Shown: positions 45,035 through 54,011 of the stretch, one piece after another | Layout of the letters: every line of letters starts with the position of its first letter | How positions within the stretch are numbered: position 1 is the stretch's first letter | Assembly (NCBI GenBank): GCA_031178305.1 | Contig: JAPSJG010000002.1 | Span: 1 to 59,628, forward strand | Direction: 5' to 3' | DNA: 59,628 bases | Origin: Sinorhizobium sp. | GTDB lineage: Bacteria > Pseudomonadota > Alphaproteobacteria > Rhizobiales > Rhizobiaceae | Notes under the pieces: model-generated | Told to the model about the DNA's origin: nothing | The model's input: the letters and a program-made list of their open reading frames with translations, nothing else | The model's database searches: none | Translations under genes and position numbers: made by a program

Positions 45035-45460
45035 ATGGGAACGAGATCGAAGATTCAGATGAGCCCTGAAGGAAAGCCCCGCCACTTCATCAAGGAGTGG
45101 CGGAAATATCGGCGCATGACACAAGAAGAAGTCGCGAGCGCCATAGGCGGCTCGGTGTCTTCAATTTCCCAATTAGAGAACGGTAAGCAGGGCTACAGCC
45201 AGACAATCCTTGAAGCCCTGGCTGAGATTTTCCAGTGCACGCCGGTTGAGCTGCTTTCGGTCAACCCGATTGAACAGCATCAGGGTTCCAGTCGCCGTCC
45301 TTCTCAGAACGCCGCGGTCTCGCTGATTTCTCTGCTCGATAACCTGCGCAGCCTAGCAGACGCTCATCCAGAACGACTTGCTTTAGCGCTTGAGGCTCTC
45401 GAACGACTGACTGACCAGCCGGACAGCGCTCAAAATTCGGGCACGAAAGACAATCGATAA
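45035..45460 (+). CDS. XRE-family HTH regulator (candidate prophage repressor)
   Basis: RHFIKEWRKYRRMTQEEVASAIGGSVSSISQLENGKQGYSQTILEALAEIFQCTPVELL; divergent from Cro-like gene. Confidence 0.85.
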   Translation: MGTRSKIQMSPEGKPRHFIKEWRKYRRMTQEEVASAIGGSVSSISQLENGKQGYSQTILEALAEIFQCTPVELLSVNPIEQHQGSSRRPSQNAAVSLISLLDNLRSLADAHPERLALALEALERLTDQPDSAQNSGTKDNR

Positions 45461-45634
45461 CCTGATTGAACACGGCCATGTCCGACTGGGAGAGGCGCGA
45501 TAGCCTTCCCGTCAATCTGTCTTCATTGATCACTTACTTCGACCTGCATGTGTGGGGGCAGCGGGGAGCCGTGTGCATCGGCCGCTCTCTTTTCGCTCAT
45601 ACTCTGCGAGCTGTGGCAAGTGCAAAGTATTATG

Positions 45635-45718
45635 TAGGTTTCAACTTTTTGTTTCAACCTAGTTAAAGTGTATTCATTGCATCTCTTAAGTGCAACCAAT
45701 GCACTTAATGGCATTGGT
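45635..45718. repeat. Cluster of overlapping inverted repeats in AT-rich intergenic region
   Basis: TAGGTT/AACCTA (45635/45656), TTAAGTGCA-5 nt-TGCACTTAA (45686-45708), ACCAATGC-8 nt-GCATTGGT (45695-45718). Confidence 0.65.
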
Positions 45719-45728
45719 CATACTATTC

Positions 45729-46004
45729 TCACCCGAATAACAGCCAGTACCGATTTCCAGTGTGTCTCTTTCTCTCGACCCCTAAGAATTTATGGGTTTC
45801 TAGCTGCTCGATTGCTGAAATGACGCCACGCTTACTTGCGTTCACGGCGGCGGCAATATCGCCGATCGACGAAGTTGCCTCACGCCGGTCGGCGTCCATC
45901 TCCGTGGCCAGAAACACGGCAACGCGTGCCGCCAGGTGCGGAAGATGTGGCGACCGCACGACCATTCTGAGCCAGTCCTCTCGTTCTCGTAAGAATTGCG
46001 GCAT
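45729..46004 (-). CDS. Winged-HTH/Rep-like small DNA-binding protein
   Basis: SSIGDIAAAVNASKRGVISAIEQLETHKFLGVERKRHTGNRYWLLFG. Confidence 0.7.
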   Translation of the reverse strand: MPQFLREREDWLRMVVRSPHLPHLAARVAVFLATEMDADRREATSSIGDIAAAVNASKRGVISAIEQLETHKFLGVERKRHTGNRYWLLFG

Positions 46005-46055
46005 GACGGCCCTTTCACGCAGCGGTCATATCGCGAAACATACGCATTCTCGAAT

Positions 46056-46098
46056 TTCAGTCAAAGCGAAATTTTATGATTGACTGAATTTCAGTCAA
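46056..46098 (+). promoter_or_regulatory. Operator cluster: TTCAGTCAA x2 (34 bp apart) plus inverted TTGACTGAA
   Basis: TTCAGTCAA at 46056 and 46090, TTGACTGAA at 46080, between divergent early genes. Confidence 0.72.
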
Positions 46099-46144
46099 AC
46101 ACTAAGTTTTTCCCCAATTGGTTTCAAATCACGAAGGGTTCGCC

Positions 46145-46279
46145 ATGAGGCGTTTCGCTATTTTTGCCGCGGTAGCCGCACTATCCGTGCTGACGCTGCG
46201 GGCTGGTGCCACCGATGCGATGAACGAATGCCAGGCGGCACACAGCTTCGACGCCTGCCACCACGCTCTGAACCGGTAG
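46145..46279 (+). CDS. Small secreted peptide (44 aa)
   Basis: MRRFAIFAAVAALSVLTLRAGATDAMNECQAAHSFDACHHALNR, signal-like. Confidence 0.5.
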   Translation: MRRFAIFAAVAALSVLTLRAGATDAMNECQAAHSFDACHHALNR

Positions 46280-46282
46280 GGG

Positions 46283-46615
46283 GTGGCAATGCGCAGATGG
46301 ACCTGCATCAACTGCGGCGCGGTCGAGCGCCTGACCTTCTATCCGGATGGCTGCTCAAGCTGCGGCAGCACGATGGTTGACGACGAGGGCAGATCGACCT
46401 TTACCGGCGACGCGGCCGATATCCCGTTCGAGGACTATCTCTCTGCGGGCGAGTTCGACCGCGCCGCGATCGTCGAACTGTGGCATGCCGGCGTGCTGGA
46501 TCAGTCCACCGCGGCCGTCTCGGCGCTGCGCAACGTGCTCGACGACATGCTGCTTGAGAACCGCATCGACATGATGATGCATGTGTTCTCGGCACCGGGC
46601 CGAGAGGCCGCCTGA
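46283..46615 (+). CDS. Zinc-ribbon hypothetical protein
   Basis: RRWTCINCGAVERLTFYPDGCSSCGS. Confidence 0.6.
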   Translation: MAMRRWTCINCGAVERLTFYPDGCSSCGSTMVDDEGRSTFTGDAADIPFEDYLSAGEFDRAAIVELWHAGVLDQSTAAVSALRNVLDDMLLENRIDMMMHVFSAPGREAA

Positions 46616-47179
46616 ATGGGGAAGCATTCCAATTTCCCCCGCCGGAAAGAAGACGAATACCTGACGCCTTATGAGGCGGCGCTTCCGCTGAAGCCTTTCC
46701 TGAGTGGCGTCCGCACCTTCGCCGAGCCGTGCTGCGCCGATGGCCGCCTTGTCCGGTGGGTCGAGAGTTTCGGTCCGCTGTGCATCCATAGCGGCGATAT
46801 CCAGACCGGCACCGATGCGCTGACCGATCCGGTGCTCGACTGCCTCATCGTCGATGCGATCATCACCAACCCGCCCTACACGTGGGACCTTTTGTCTGCG
46901 CTGGTCGACCGCTTCATGAGGATCGCGCCTACGTGGCTGCTGCTGGAAGCGGACTTCAAGTACAATCTCCGCACCCAAGACTTCATGCGCCACTGCAGCG
47001 ACGTGGTTCCTGTCGGCCGTGTCCGTTGGTTCGAGGACACCACTGAGGACAGCAAGGGCAATTACGCCTGGTATCGCTTCCACGTCCAGCACACACGCGG
47101 TCCCGTCTTCCATCCCGTCCAGCAGATAGACAAGCGCGGCATTCGCAAGAAGCAGCGCGAGGGGGTGCTCGTTGCCTGA
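46616..47179 (+). CDS. Adenine-methyltransferase-like protein
   Basis: DEYLTPYEAALPLKPFL..FAEPCCADGRLVRWVESFG..DAIITNPPYTWDLL. Confidence 0.72.
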   Translation: MGKHSNFPRRKEDEYLTPYEAALPLKPFLSGVRTFAEPCCADGRLVRWVESFGPLCIHSGDIQTGTDALTDPVLDCLIVDAIITNPPYTWDLLSALVDRFMRIAPTWLLLEADFKYNLRTQDFMRHCSDVVPVGRVRWFEDTTEDSKGNYAWYRFHVQHTRGPVFHPVQQIDKRGIRKKQREGVLVA

Positions 47180-47402
47180 CGCTCTTGCGATGCAAGCGGC
47201 CTTTGCCGTCACGGTCGCCGCTTACCTGATCGGCTGCGGCCTCGGCACCATTCACCGGCTCATCGAAGAGCGCCGCACCGAGAAGATGGTGCGCGACATC
47301 ATCGCCGACATCGAGCGGTGCGATGCCGCCGCCGCCGCCCTCATCAAGTTCCGAGAAGCCCAATCCGGGCAAACACCAGAAGGAGAGTATCATGCTTGCT
47401 AG
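47172..47402 (+). CDS. Small membrane protein
   Basis: AAFAVTVAAYLIGCGLGTIHRL TM-like segment; overlaps neighbours. Confidence 0.5.
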   Translation: MPDALAMQAAFAVTVAAYLIGCGLGTIHRLIEERRTEKMVRDIIADIERCDAAAAALIKFREAQSGQTPEGEYHAC

Positions 47403-47805
47403 AACCAACCCCGCCCCCAAGAAGCCGAACCCGATCGACTTACAGGTCGGCACCCGTATCCGCCTCCGGCGCAACATCCTCGGCATGAGCCAGGAGACGC
47501 TGGCCGCGCATCTGGGGATCACCTTCCAACAGGTCCAAAAGTACGAGAAGGGCACGAACCGCGTCGGCGCTAGCAGGCTGCAGGCCATCAGCGAAGCGCT
47601 CAAGGTCACCCCCTCTTACTTCTTCGACAAGCCAGAAGGTGCCCCCGAGGCAAACGGGAGCGAACCCGACGAGGTGATGAGCTTCGTCGCCAGTGCCGAG
47701 GGCATTGCGCTCAATCGCGCCTTCGCCCGCATCCAGGACGCCAACACCCGCCAGAAGCTCGTCGCCCTGATCAAGGCGGTCGCCTCCTCGGCCGACGCGG
47801 CTTAG
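47392..47805 (+). CDS. XRE-family transcriptional regulator
   Basis: VGTRIRLRRNILGMSQETLAAHLGITFQQVQKYEKGTNRVGASRLQAISEAL. Confidence 0.88.
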   Translation: MLARTNPAPKKPNPIDLQVGTRIRLRRNILGMSQETLAAHLGITFQQVQKYEKGTNRVGASRLQAISEALKVTPSYFFDKPEGAPEANGSEPDEVMSFVASAEGIALNRAFARIQDANTRQKLVALIKAVASSADAA

Positions 47806-47863
47806 CCGCGGCTGATCCGCTCCGGTTTCCGCCCCTGAACAACGGGGGCGGTTTCCCGAACGG

Positions 47864-48691
47864 ATGGACGAGAAGGGGATGCGCGTGAACGACGTGAACA
47901 TGAATATCGGCCTTGAGCCGGAGCTTGCGTGGGTCAATCTGGCCCATATCCGTGTAGATACCAGCTATCAGCGCCCGGTGAAGCCGAAGCGAGTTGCGCA
48001 GATCCTGCGCGAGTTCGACTGGAAGAGGTTCGGGACGCTGATGTTGGTCCGGCACGCGGACGATGATTTCACCGTCTATGACGGGCAGCATCGGTTCGAG
48101 GCGGCGAGCAAGCATCCCGCAGTGTCAGAAGTTCCGGCTGTGATCGTGACGCTCGAACAGGCGTACGAGGAAGCGCAGAGCTTCCTGGGCGTGAACACCA
48201 ACCGCAGCGCCATCACGACGGTCGAGAAGTTTTGGGCCGGGCTGGAAGCTGGCGACGAGGCGATGGGCCGCATCTGCGCAGTTCTTGAGGACGCCGGCTG
48301 CGAAGTCGTGCCGGTCGGCACGAAATCGCCAGCACCTAACCGGACGAGTTCGATCAGCGCGCTGGAGAGAGCGCTTAAGTCCTATGGCGATGAGGCTGTC
48401 ACCAAGGCGTGCCGGACGCTGCGCACCGCCTGGTCCAAGGACAATGGCGCGCTGAACGGGACGATGATCCAGGCACTCGCTCGGCTGTACCGAAACAACA
48501 AGAAGTTCATCGATGAGAGCCGCATGGCGACCAAGCTCAAGAGCAAGGATCGCAAGATCCTGACGGGCGACGCAGAGGCATTGCGCAAGATGGGCGGCGG
48601 CGATGCGCCTCTGGCCGTCGCGAAGGCGATGGTCGAAATCTATAACAAGGGCCTTCAGAAGGACCTCATCGCGCTCGGAGAGAAGCGATGA
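47864..48691 (+). CDS. ParB/Srx-like N-terminal domain protein
   Basis: IRVDTSYQRPVKPKRVAQILREFDWKRFGTLMLVRHADDDFTVYDGQHRFEAA. Confidence 0.82.
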   Translation: MDEKGMRVNDVNMNIGLEPELAWVNLAHIRVDTSYQRPVKPKRVAQILREFDWKRFGTLMLVRHADDDFTVYDGQHRFEAASKHPAVSEVPAVIVTLEQAYEEAQSFLGVNTNRSAITTVEKFWAGLEAGDEAMGRICAVLEDAGCEVVPVGTKSPAPNRTSSISALERALKSYGDEAVTKACRTLRTAWSKDNGALNGTMIQALARLYRNNKKFIDESRMATKLKSKDRKILTGDAEALRKMGGGDAPLAVAKAMVEIYNKGLQKDLIALGEKR

Positions 48692-49068
48692 CCCCGGTAT
48701 CGCAATCGTCCGAACTCATGGAGCTCGATCGCGCCATTGCGATCGTCAGGGCAATCAACCAGCGTGCTTTCTCCGCCATGGGGATTGGCGGGCAGTGCGA
48801 CACCCTGGAGCGAATTAGCTTGGCCGAAATGATCGATGCCAAAGAGCGCGTGCAGCTCGAAAACGAGTTGCAGTCGAGCGGAGGCGCGCGGTTGTTCTAC
48901 GTCGTTCCAGATGACCGCCTGATCGCCGCAGCCTACGCGTTGCAGCATTGCGACGCCAAAGACGAGCCCGTCGTGATGTGCCCCGGCCGAGACCACGAAG
49001 GCGCACCAATCCACAAGGCGCTGTTCGTCGGCACGTTTGGCGCTGAGATCGAAGAGGACGCTCAATGA
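48688..49068 (+). CDS. Hypothetical protein
   Basis: ATGA overlaps on both sides. Confidence 0.55.
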   Translation: MTPVSQSSELMELDRAIAIVRAINQRAFSAMGIGGQCDTLERISLAEMIDAKERVQLENELQSSGGARLFYVVPDDRLIAAAYALQHCDAKDEPVVMCPGRDHEGAPIHKALFVGTFGAEIEEDAQ

Positions 49069-49697
49069 GCGTCACGAACCATCCCCTGCATTGGCCGCAG
49101 GCTCGGCCAAGAACGAAATCGCCGATCCGAGCCTCGTTCAACAAGAAGGTGACGAGGCCCGGCAAGAGCTACGCCGAGACCGTCTCTTTGTCCGTCGCGG
49201 ACGCCATCGAGCGACTGCAGCGCGAGCTCGACCTGCTCGGAGCGCGCCAATACGTCCTCTCGACCAATCTGGAATTGCGGCTCGATGGGCTGCCGCGATC
49301 GGGCCAGCCGGAGCCGGCGGACCGTGGCGTTGCCCTCTACTTCCATCTTGGCGACAAGCCGCATTGCCTTCCTTGCGATCGATACGATCGCGTCGCGGAC
49401 AATATCGCGGCCATTGCGAAGCACATCGAGGCGACGCGCGCCATCGAGCGCTACGGCGTCGCGAACATGAACGAGATGTTCGCCGGCTTTGAGGCCCTGC
49501 CGGCACCGGTAGCGAAGCCGCACTGGTCCGAAGTGCTGCAAGTATCCCCCGATGCCAGCGTGCCTGAGATCGAAGCCGCGTTCCGCGCGAAGGCAGCGAA
49601 ACACCACCCCGATAAACCCGGCGGCAGCCATGCGGCCATGGTCGAACTTAACCTCGCTCGCCTGGTGGCGCTGGGAGAAGCATATGAAAATCACTGA
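49065..49697 (+). CDS. J-domain (DnaJ-like) phage protein
   Basis: C-terminal WSEVLQVSPDASVPEIEAAFRAKAAKHHPDKPGGSHAAMVELNLA with HPD motif. Confidence 0.82.
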   Translation: MSVTNHPLHWPQARPRTKSPIRASFNKKVTRPGKSYAETVSLSVADAIERLQRELDLLGARQYVLSTNLELRLDGLPRSGQPEPADRGVALYFHLGDKPHCLPCDRYDRVADNIAAIAKHIEATRAIERYGVANMNEMFAGFEALPAPVAKPHWSEVLQVSPDASVPEIEAAFRAKAAKHHPDKPGGSHAAMVELNLARLVALGEAYENH

Positions 49698-50082
49698 GAT
49701 ACTGAAGCAGCGCTGGCGCGAGGCGAGCGCCCTCGTCAACCAGATCGACGAGGAGCGCATGAAGCTGCTCGAACCGACCGAGAAGCGCTGGCACGCCGCG
49801 CTCGACACCCTGCAGTGCCTCAACGATCAGTGCCAGGCACACGATCATATTCGGTGCGAGGCATGCGAGGCGCCGATCTTCGAGGGAGAACCCTATCTCG
49901 GCGGCGATACGCCGCTCTGTGAGATTTGCGCTCCCCCTTACCAGGCACTCATCGACGAGCCCGATTTCTTCGTTGACGGCGACGGCAACCCCGCCACGCC
50001 GGAGCAATGCCGCGAATGGTTCGACGCCCACATCGCCGCCGGCGGCTCGCCGACGGACAGCATGTCGAGGGTGATGCGATGA
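49684..50082 (+). CDS. Hypothetical zinc-binding protein
   Basis: RCEACEAPIFEGEPYLGGDTPLCEICAPPY. Confidence 0.6.
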   Translation: MKITEILKQRWREASALVNQIDEERMKLLEPTEKRWHAALDTLQCLNDQCQAHDHIRCEACEAPIFEGEPYLGGDTPLCEICAPPYQALIDEPDFFVDGDGNPATPEQCREWFDAHIAAGGSPTDSMSRVMR

Positions 50083-50732
50083 GCCGCGACATCCCCATCC
50101 TTTTCTCCGGTCCCATGATCCGCGCGCTGCTCGCCGGCCGCAAGGCGCAGACGCGAAGGCTTTGCAAGGATCAACCACCGGCAGGCGTCACGATCATACG
50201 GAAGACTATCCGGCCGTTTGGCAAAGAGCCGTACCACGCATTCGAGCGCCGCACGAAATTCGGCAACTTCGGAGGCGAAGTTCCGGTGAAGATAAGCCGT
50301 GGAGACCGTCTGTGGGTAAAGGAAACTCATGCCCGCGTCGGCGACAACGGCGACGATCACATGGCCTGCCCGGACCTGACGAGGCTGGTCTACTACCGCG
50401 CCGACGACGTGCAACCAGAGCTTTCGCGCTGGCGACCGTCGATCTTCATGCGCAGGCAGGATTCGCGCCTCACGCTTCTCGTCACGGACGTTCGCGTCGA
50501 GCGGCTGCAGGAAATCAGCGAGGCCGATGCCATCGCGGAGGGTGTCGAGCGCGACAGTGATGGGTGGCGTGATTACCTCATGCCGCAAACCCAATGCTGC
50601 GCCTCTGCGACGGATAGCTACCGAACGCTATGGGACAGCATCAACGGCGCGGGCGCATGGGAAGCTAACCCTTGGGTCGCCGCCTACACCTTTAAGGTTA
50701 TCAAGCAGAACATCGACGAGGTGGCCGCATGA
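50079..50732 (+). CDS. ASCH-like phage protein
   Basis: DIPILFSGPMIRALLAGRKAQTRRL..SRGDRLWVKET..YRADD..RWRPSIFMRRQDSRLTLLVTDVRVERLQEIS. Confidence 0.8.
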   Translation: MSRDIPILFSGPMIRALLAGRKAQTRRLCKDQPPAGVTIIRKTIRPFGKEPYHAFERRTKFGNFGGEVPVKISRGDRLWVKETHARVGDNGDDHMACPDLTRLVYYRADDVQPELSRWRPSIFMRRQDSRLTLLVTDVRVERLQEISEADAIAEGVERDSDGWRDYLMPQTQCCASATDSYRTLWDSINGAGAWEANPWVAAYTFKVIKQNIDEVAA

Positions 50733-51049
50733 CCATCACCGATCTGCCAAACACGGCCGATTTCATCACCAACGAGCGCTATGGCGAGTATGAGGCCACG
50801 TTCTCAGTCCGCGGCACGATCCGAATAACGATCAAGGCCGAAAGCTTGGAGGAGGCCCGATCAAAAGCCGACGCGATGACCGAAGATGAAGAATTCGGTT
50901 TGGAGCTCGACGACGCGGAAGATGTATCGCTCGACAGGGTCGGCAAGACACGGCCGATGTTCCTAGTCACCCGTGACGGCCAGAGCATGCAGGTAAGCCA
51001 CCTTCAGCCAGGTGACCTTCCTCGCCAACCGGACGAGCGGGGGTTCTGA
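50729..51049 (+). CDS. Hypothetical protein
   Basis: ATGA overlap, 106 aa. Confidence 0.5.
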   Translation: MTITDLPNTADFITNERYGEYEATFSVRGTIRITIKAESLEEARSKADAMTEDEEFGLELDDAEDVSLDRVGKTRPMFLVTRDGQSMQVSHLQPGDLPRQPDERGF

Positions 51050-51051
51050 GC

Positions 51052-51480
51052 ATGACGAGCAATCCAAGAGTGAACCGCTATCTCAAAGACAAGGCCATGG
51101 ATCATATCGACCATGCCCTCGGTCGGCCTGTCGACCCTATGCGCGAATCCTACCGCAACCACTTCGCCACGGGCGTGAACAGTCAGGAGGCCAAAGCCTT
51201 CGGCGCGTCCGTGAACTGGGAGCTTGATGGGCTTGTGCGTGGCATGGCCTACTTCTCGGTCACCGACGCGGGCCGGAAGGCTCTTGCCGATCACCTCAAG
51301 AAAATCGGCGATCCTTGGCAGCCATACAGCGTCACATGGGGCGGTCACACCGTCGTCATCGCCGCCAAGTCGATCGGTAATGCGAAGTACAGCACGTACC
51401 TCGATGTCAGCGATTGCTATTCCGAACTGAAATTCGTGGACTTCGCGCGCGAGGCTAAGGTGCGGAGGGTCGCAGCATGA
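51052..51480 (+). CDS. Hypothetical protein
   Basis: 142 aa, overlap with next gene. Confidence 0.55.
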   Translation: MTSNPRVNRYLKDKAMDHIDHALGRPVDPMRESYRNHFATGVNSQEAKAFGASVNWELDGLVRGMAYFSVTDAGRKALADHLKKIGDPWQPYSVTWGGHTVVIAAKSIGNAKYSTYLDVSDCYSELKFVDFAREAKVRRVAA

Positions 51481-51773
51481 GCGACAGCGACAACACGTTC
51501 GAAGCTACCGAAGCCACAAAGGCACTATTTCCGACGCTCGGCAAATCCATCGAAGACTTTGCATTCGCGCAGGCGAACGAGTTCATCGAGGCAGGTCAGA
51601 CCGCGCGGGAAGCGGCATCGATCGTCGCGAACATGATGATCCGTGCCGCATGGACGGTCGCCTCCATTGCCGTCCTTTCCGAGGGCGGCGTACCGGACAA
51701 GGACAAATTCCGCTCTTCCGTCGAGGCACAGATCAACACCATCAATTTCAAGCCGATAGGCGGTGCGGCATGA
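51477..51773 (+). CDS. Hypothetical protein
   Basis: 98 aa, coupled start/stop. Confidence 0.5.
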   Translation: MSDSDNTFEATEATKALFPTLGKSIEDFAFAQANEFIEAGQTAREAASIVANMMIRAAWTVASIAVLSEGGVPDKDKFRSSVEAQINTINFKPIGGAA

Positions 51774-52147
51774 CCAGAGAGGAAGCGCGCGCTATCTGGA
51801 CGGCATCCGGCCTCACCTATGCCGATCTGACACTCGGCAATCTCCAGTCGCTCCGAGATCTGATCAACGCCGAAATGAAGCAGAGCGATCTCTTCGCTCC
51901 TTCAGGCCGAACCGGCGGCACTTATCGCATGAACGCGAAGATTGATGCTGACATCGGCGTCGAAGGCTGGTGGGCAGCGCTCACGTGCCGAGCCTACTAT
52001 TTCAAGAGCCGTGAGGCTGTGACCTTCAATGGCGGTGGCTTCATCGGTTTTGCCGGATGGGCTGACGAAACGAACGTGCAGCCGATCCTTGCCGCGTTTG
52101 CGAAGTGGGTTTCCACCTTGGTTGCGCGGGAAAGGGAAGCAGCATGA
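51770..52147 (+). CDS. Hypothetical phage protein
   Basis: MTREEARAIWTASGLTYADLTLGNLQSLRDLINAEMKQSDLF.., coupled start. Confidence 0.55.
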   Translation: MTREEARAIWTASGLTYADLTLGNLQSLRDLINAEMKQSDLFAPSGRTGGTYRMNAKIDADIGVEGWWAALTCRAYYFKSREAVTFNGGGFIGFAGWADETNVQPILAAFAKWVSTLVAREREAA

Positions 52148-52404
52148 GCAAGCTCTTCGGCCCCGACTTCATCACGCAGAAGTACCTCCGCCGCTACCCG
52201 AACAGCAAGCGCGCCAAGTCATGGGCTGGGATCATGGTGCACATCCAGACCGAGAACGGCGTCTGGCTGATAGGCGGACATGGCTACACCTGGGCTGGGA
52301 AGCCTGACGCGTGGATTATTCCGTTCGACGATGCGGTACGACAGATCGATCATTGCGGCCCCGAGAAGATGGGGCGCTTCATCCGCGCTTCGGCGGTCGC
52401 CTGA
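52144..52404 (+). CDS. Hypothetical protein
   Basis: MSKLFGPDFITQKYLRRYPNSKRAKSWAG.., coupled start. Confidence 0.5.
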   Translation: MSKLFGPDFITQKYLRRYPNSKRAKSWAGIMVHIQTENGVWLIGGHGYTWAGKPDAWIIPFDDAVRQIDHCGPEKMGRFIRASAVA

Positions 52405-52586
52405 TGCCAATCCCCCTCTGCGACATGACCCTCGACGAGCTGCGCGACGAACGTCGCCGGCTCCACAAGCTGGTCCGCCAGGCACCGGCTTGGAGTGCAC
52501 GTCTCGAAACCTCGAAAATGGCGCTCGACGAATGCGACGCATGGATACGTCGGCGCTCCCAACAACAGGAGTCCGCCCATGGCTGA
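52404..52586 (+). CDS. Small hypothetical protein
   Basis: TGATG coupled start, 60 aa. Confidence 0.45.
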   Translation: MPIPLCDMTLDELRDERRRLHKLVRQAPAWSARLETSKMALDECDAWIRRRSQQQESAHG

Positions 52587-53568
52587 ACGAAGCGCAATAG
52601 AGTGGTGCGATGCCACGGTGAATTTCTGGTGGGGCTGCACGAAGGTCTCGCCCGGGTGCGAGCACTGCTATGCCGAGGAACTGAACCGCTTCCGCGGCAA
52701 CGGTGTTTGGGGCCTCGGCGCTGAACGACGCAAGATTAAGGGCGCGGCTGCACTGATCCGAAAGCTGCAGCGGACCGCGGACGAGTTTGAGGCCGTGCAT
52801 GGCCGCCGGCGCCGCGTCTTCATGCAGTCGATGTCCGACACTTTCGACAACGAGGTGGATGACGCCTGGCGCGCGGAACTGTTCGCCGAGGGGGAGTTCG
52901 CCGACCGGCTCAACATCATCCTCCTCACCAAGCGCGGGACCAACGTCGAGAAGATGGTGCCGGCCCATTGGCTCGCCGGTGGATGGCCGCAGCACATCGG
53001 CCTCATGGTCACCATGACGGACATGATCGAGGCCGAACGCGACGCGGAGCGGCTCTCCAAGCTCAAGAAGCGGCTCGGCATCCCATGGATTGGCGTGAGC
53101 ATTGAGCCCATGCGGGGCCCGATCAACCTTCGCCGGCTGCGCGTCAGCCGCGATCTGTTCTTCGACGCGCTAACGGGCGTCTATTCGGTGAGCCCTGTTC
53201 GTGCACACCGCCCGCCCGCCGTTCCCGAACCTCTCCCAGGTCTCGATTGGATCATTGTCGGCGGGGAGAGCGGGAAGGGCGCCCGTCCGATGCATCCGGC
53301 ATGGGTCAGCGAAATTCAGCGCCATTGCCGCGATACCGGCACCGCGTTCCTGTTCAAGCAGTGGGGGGAATGGCTTCCGAGGATCGCCATCCACAAAGAC
53401 AGCCTGCGGGATCTGCGCAGGAAAGAAACGATCGAGCTCCCAGCCGATCCGAGCCCCTTCGCCGTGGTGCAGCTAGACATCATGACCACGTACCGCGTCG
53501 GCAAAGCAAATGCCGGCCGTCTGCTCGACGGCCGCGAACACCTTCAATTTCCAGAGGCATTGAGATGA
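52579..53568 (+). CDS. Phage Gp37/Gp68-family (DUF5131) protein
   Basis: SAIEWCDATVNFWWGCTKVSPGCEHCYAE..FMQSMSDTFDNEV..LTKRG..VSIEP..WIIVGGESGKGARPMHPAWV. Confidence 0.9.
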   Translation: MAERSAIEWCDATVNFWWGCTKVSPGCEHCYAEELNRFRGNGVWGLGAERRKIKGAAALIRKLQRTADEFEAVHGRRRRVFMQSMSDTFDNEVDDAWRAELFAEGEFADRLNIILLTKRGTNVEKMVPAHWLAGGWPQHIGLMVTMTDMIEAERDAERLSKLKKRLGIPWIGVSIEPMRGPINLRRLRVSRDLFFDALTGVYSVSPVRAHRPPAVPEPLPGLDWIIVGGESGKGARPMHPAWVSEIQRHCRDTGTAFLFKQWGEWLPRIAIHKDSLRDLRRKETIELPADPSPFAVVQLDIMTTYRVGKANAGRLLDGREHLQFPEALR

Positions 53569-54011
53569 ACGTGAACATCGCACTGGCGCAGAAAGCCGCG
53601 TCACTCGCCCGTAGGGGCATCACCGGGAAGGACCTCGGCGCCAAGCTAGGCGTGAGAGCCCCAGAAGCCAACGCCCTTGCAGCGATCGGCCGCGCGGAAC
53701 AGGAGCGACACTCGTACCGCCTGACTGTTGCGGAGGTCGAGCTGCTCAACGCACTGGCAGCCGAACATGCGGCGCTGCTCCGCGAGGGCGCCATCCGCAG
53801 TCCGAAGTCAAAGGACGTTGCGTGGCGTGCCGGGCGTTCCGCAGGCTGGGCTGCAGCGACGGCGAGGAAGCGCATCTTCGACGAGCGCTATGACGATACA
53901 GTAGGCATGCACGTCAACGGCATGGGCTTCGTGCACGTCGCCGGCAACGGCCATATGTCTCTCACCCCCGCAGGCTGGGCGTTGATGCACTTCATGGGTG
54001 GTGCCGAATGA
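53565..54011 (+). CDS. HTH-containing hypothetical protein
   Basis: 148 aa from ATG 53565; coupled start. Confidence 0.55.
   Translation: MNVNIALAQKAASLARRGITGKDLGAKLGVRAPEANALAAIGRAEQERHSYRLTVAEVELLNALAAEHAALLREGAIRSPKSKDVAWRAGRSAGWAAATARKRIFDERYDDTVGMHVNGMGFVHVAGNGHMSLTPAGWALMHFMGGAE

Noticed and set aside
45466-45666. 66-aa plus-strand ORF downstream of the repressor
   Set aside because: Weak start context, runs into the AT-rich inverted-repeat region; more likely noncoding.
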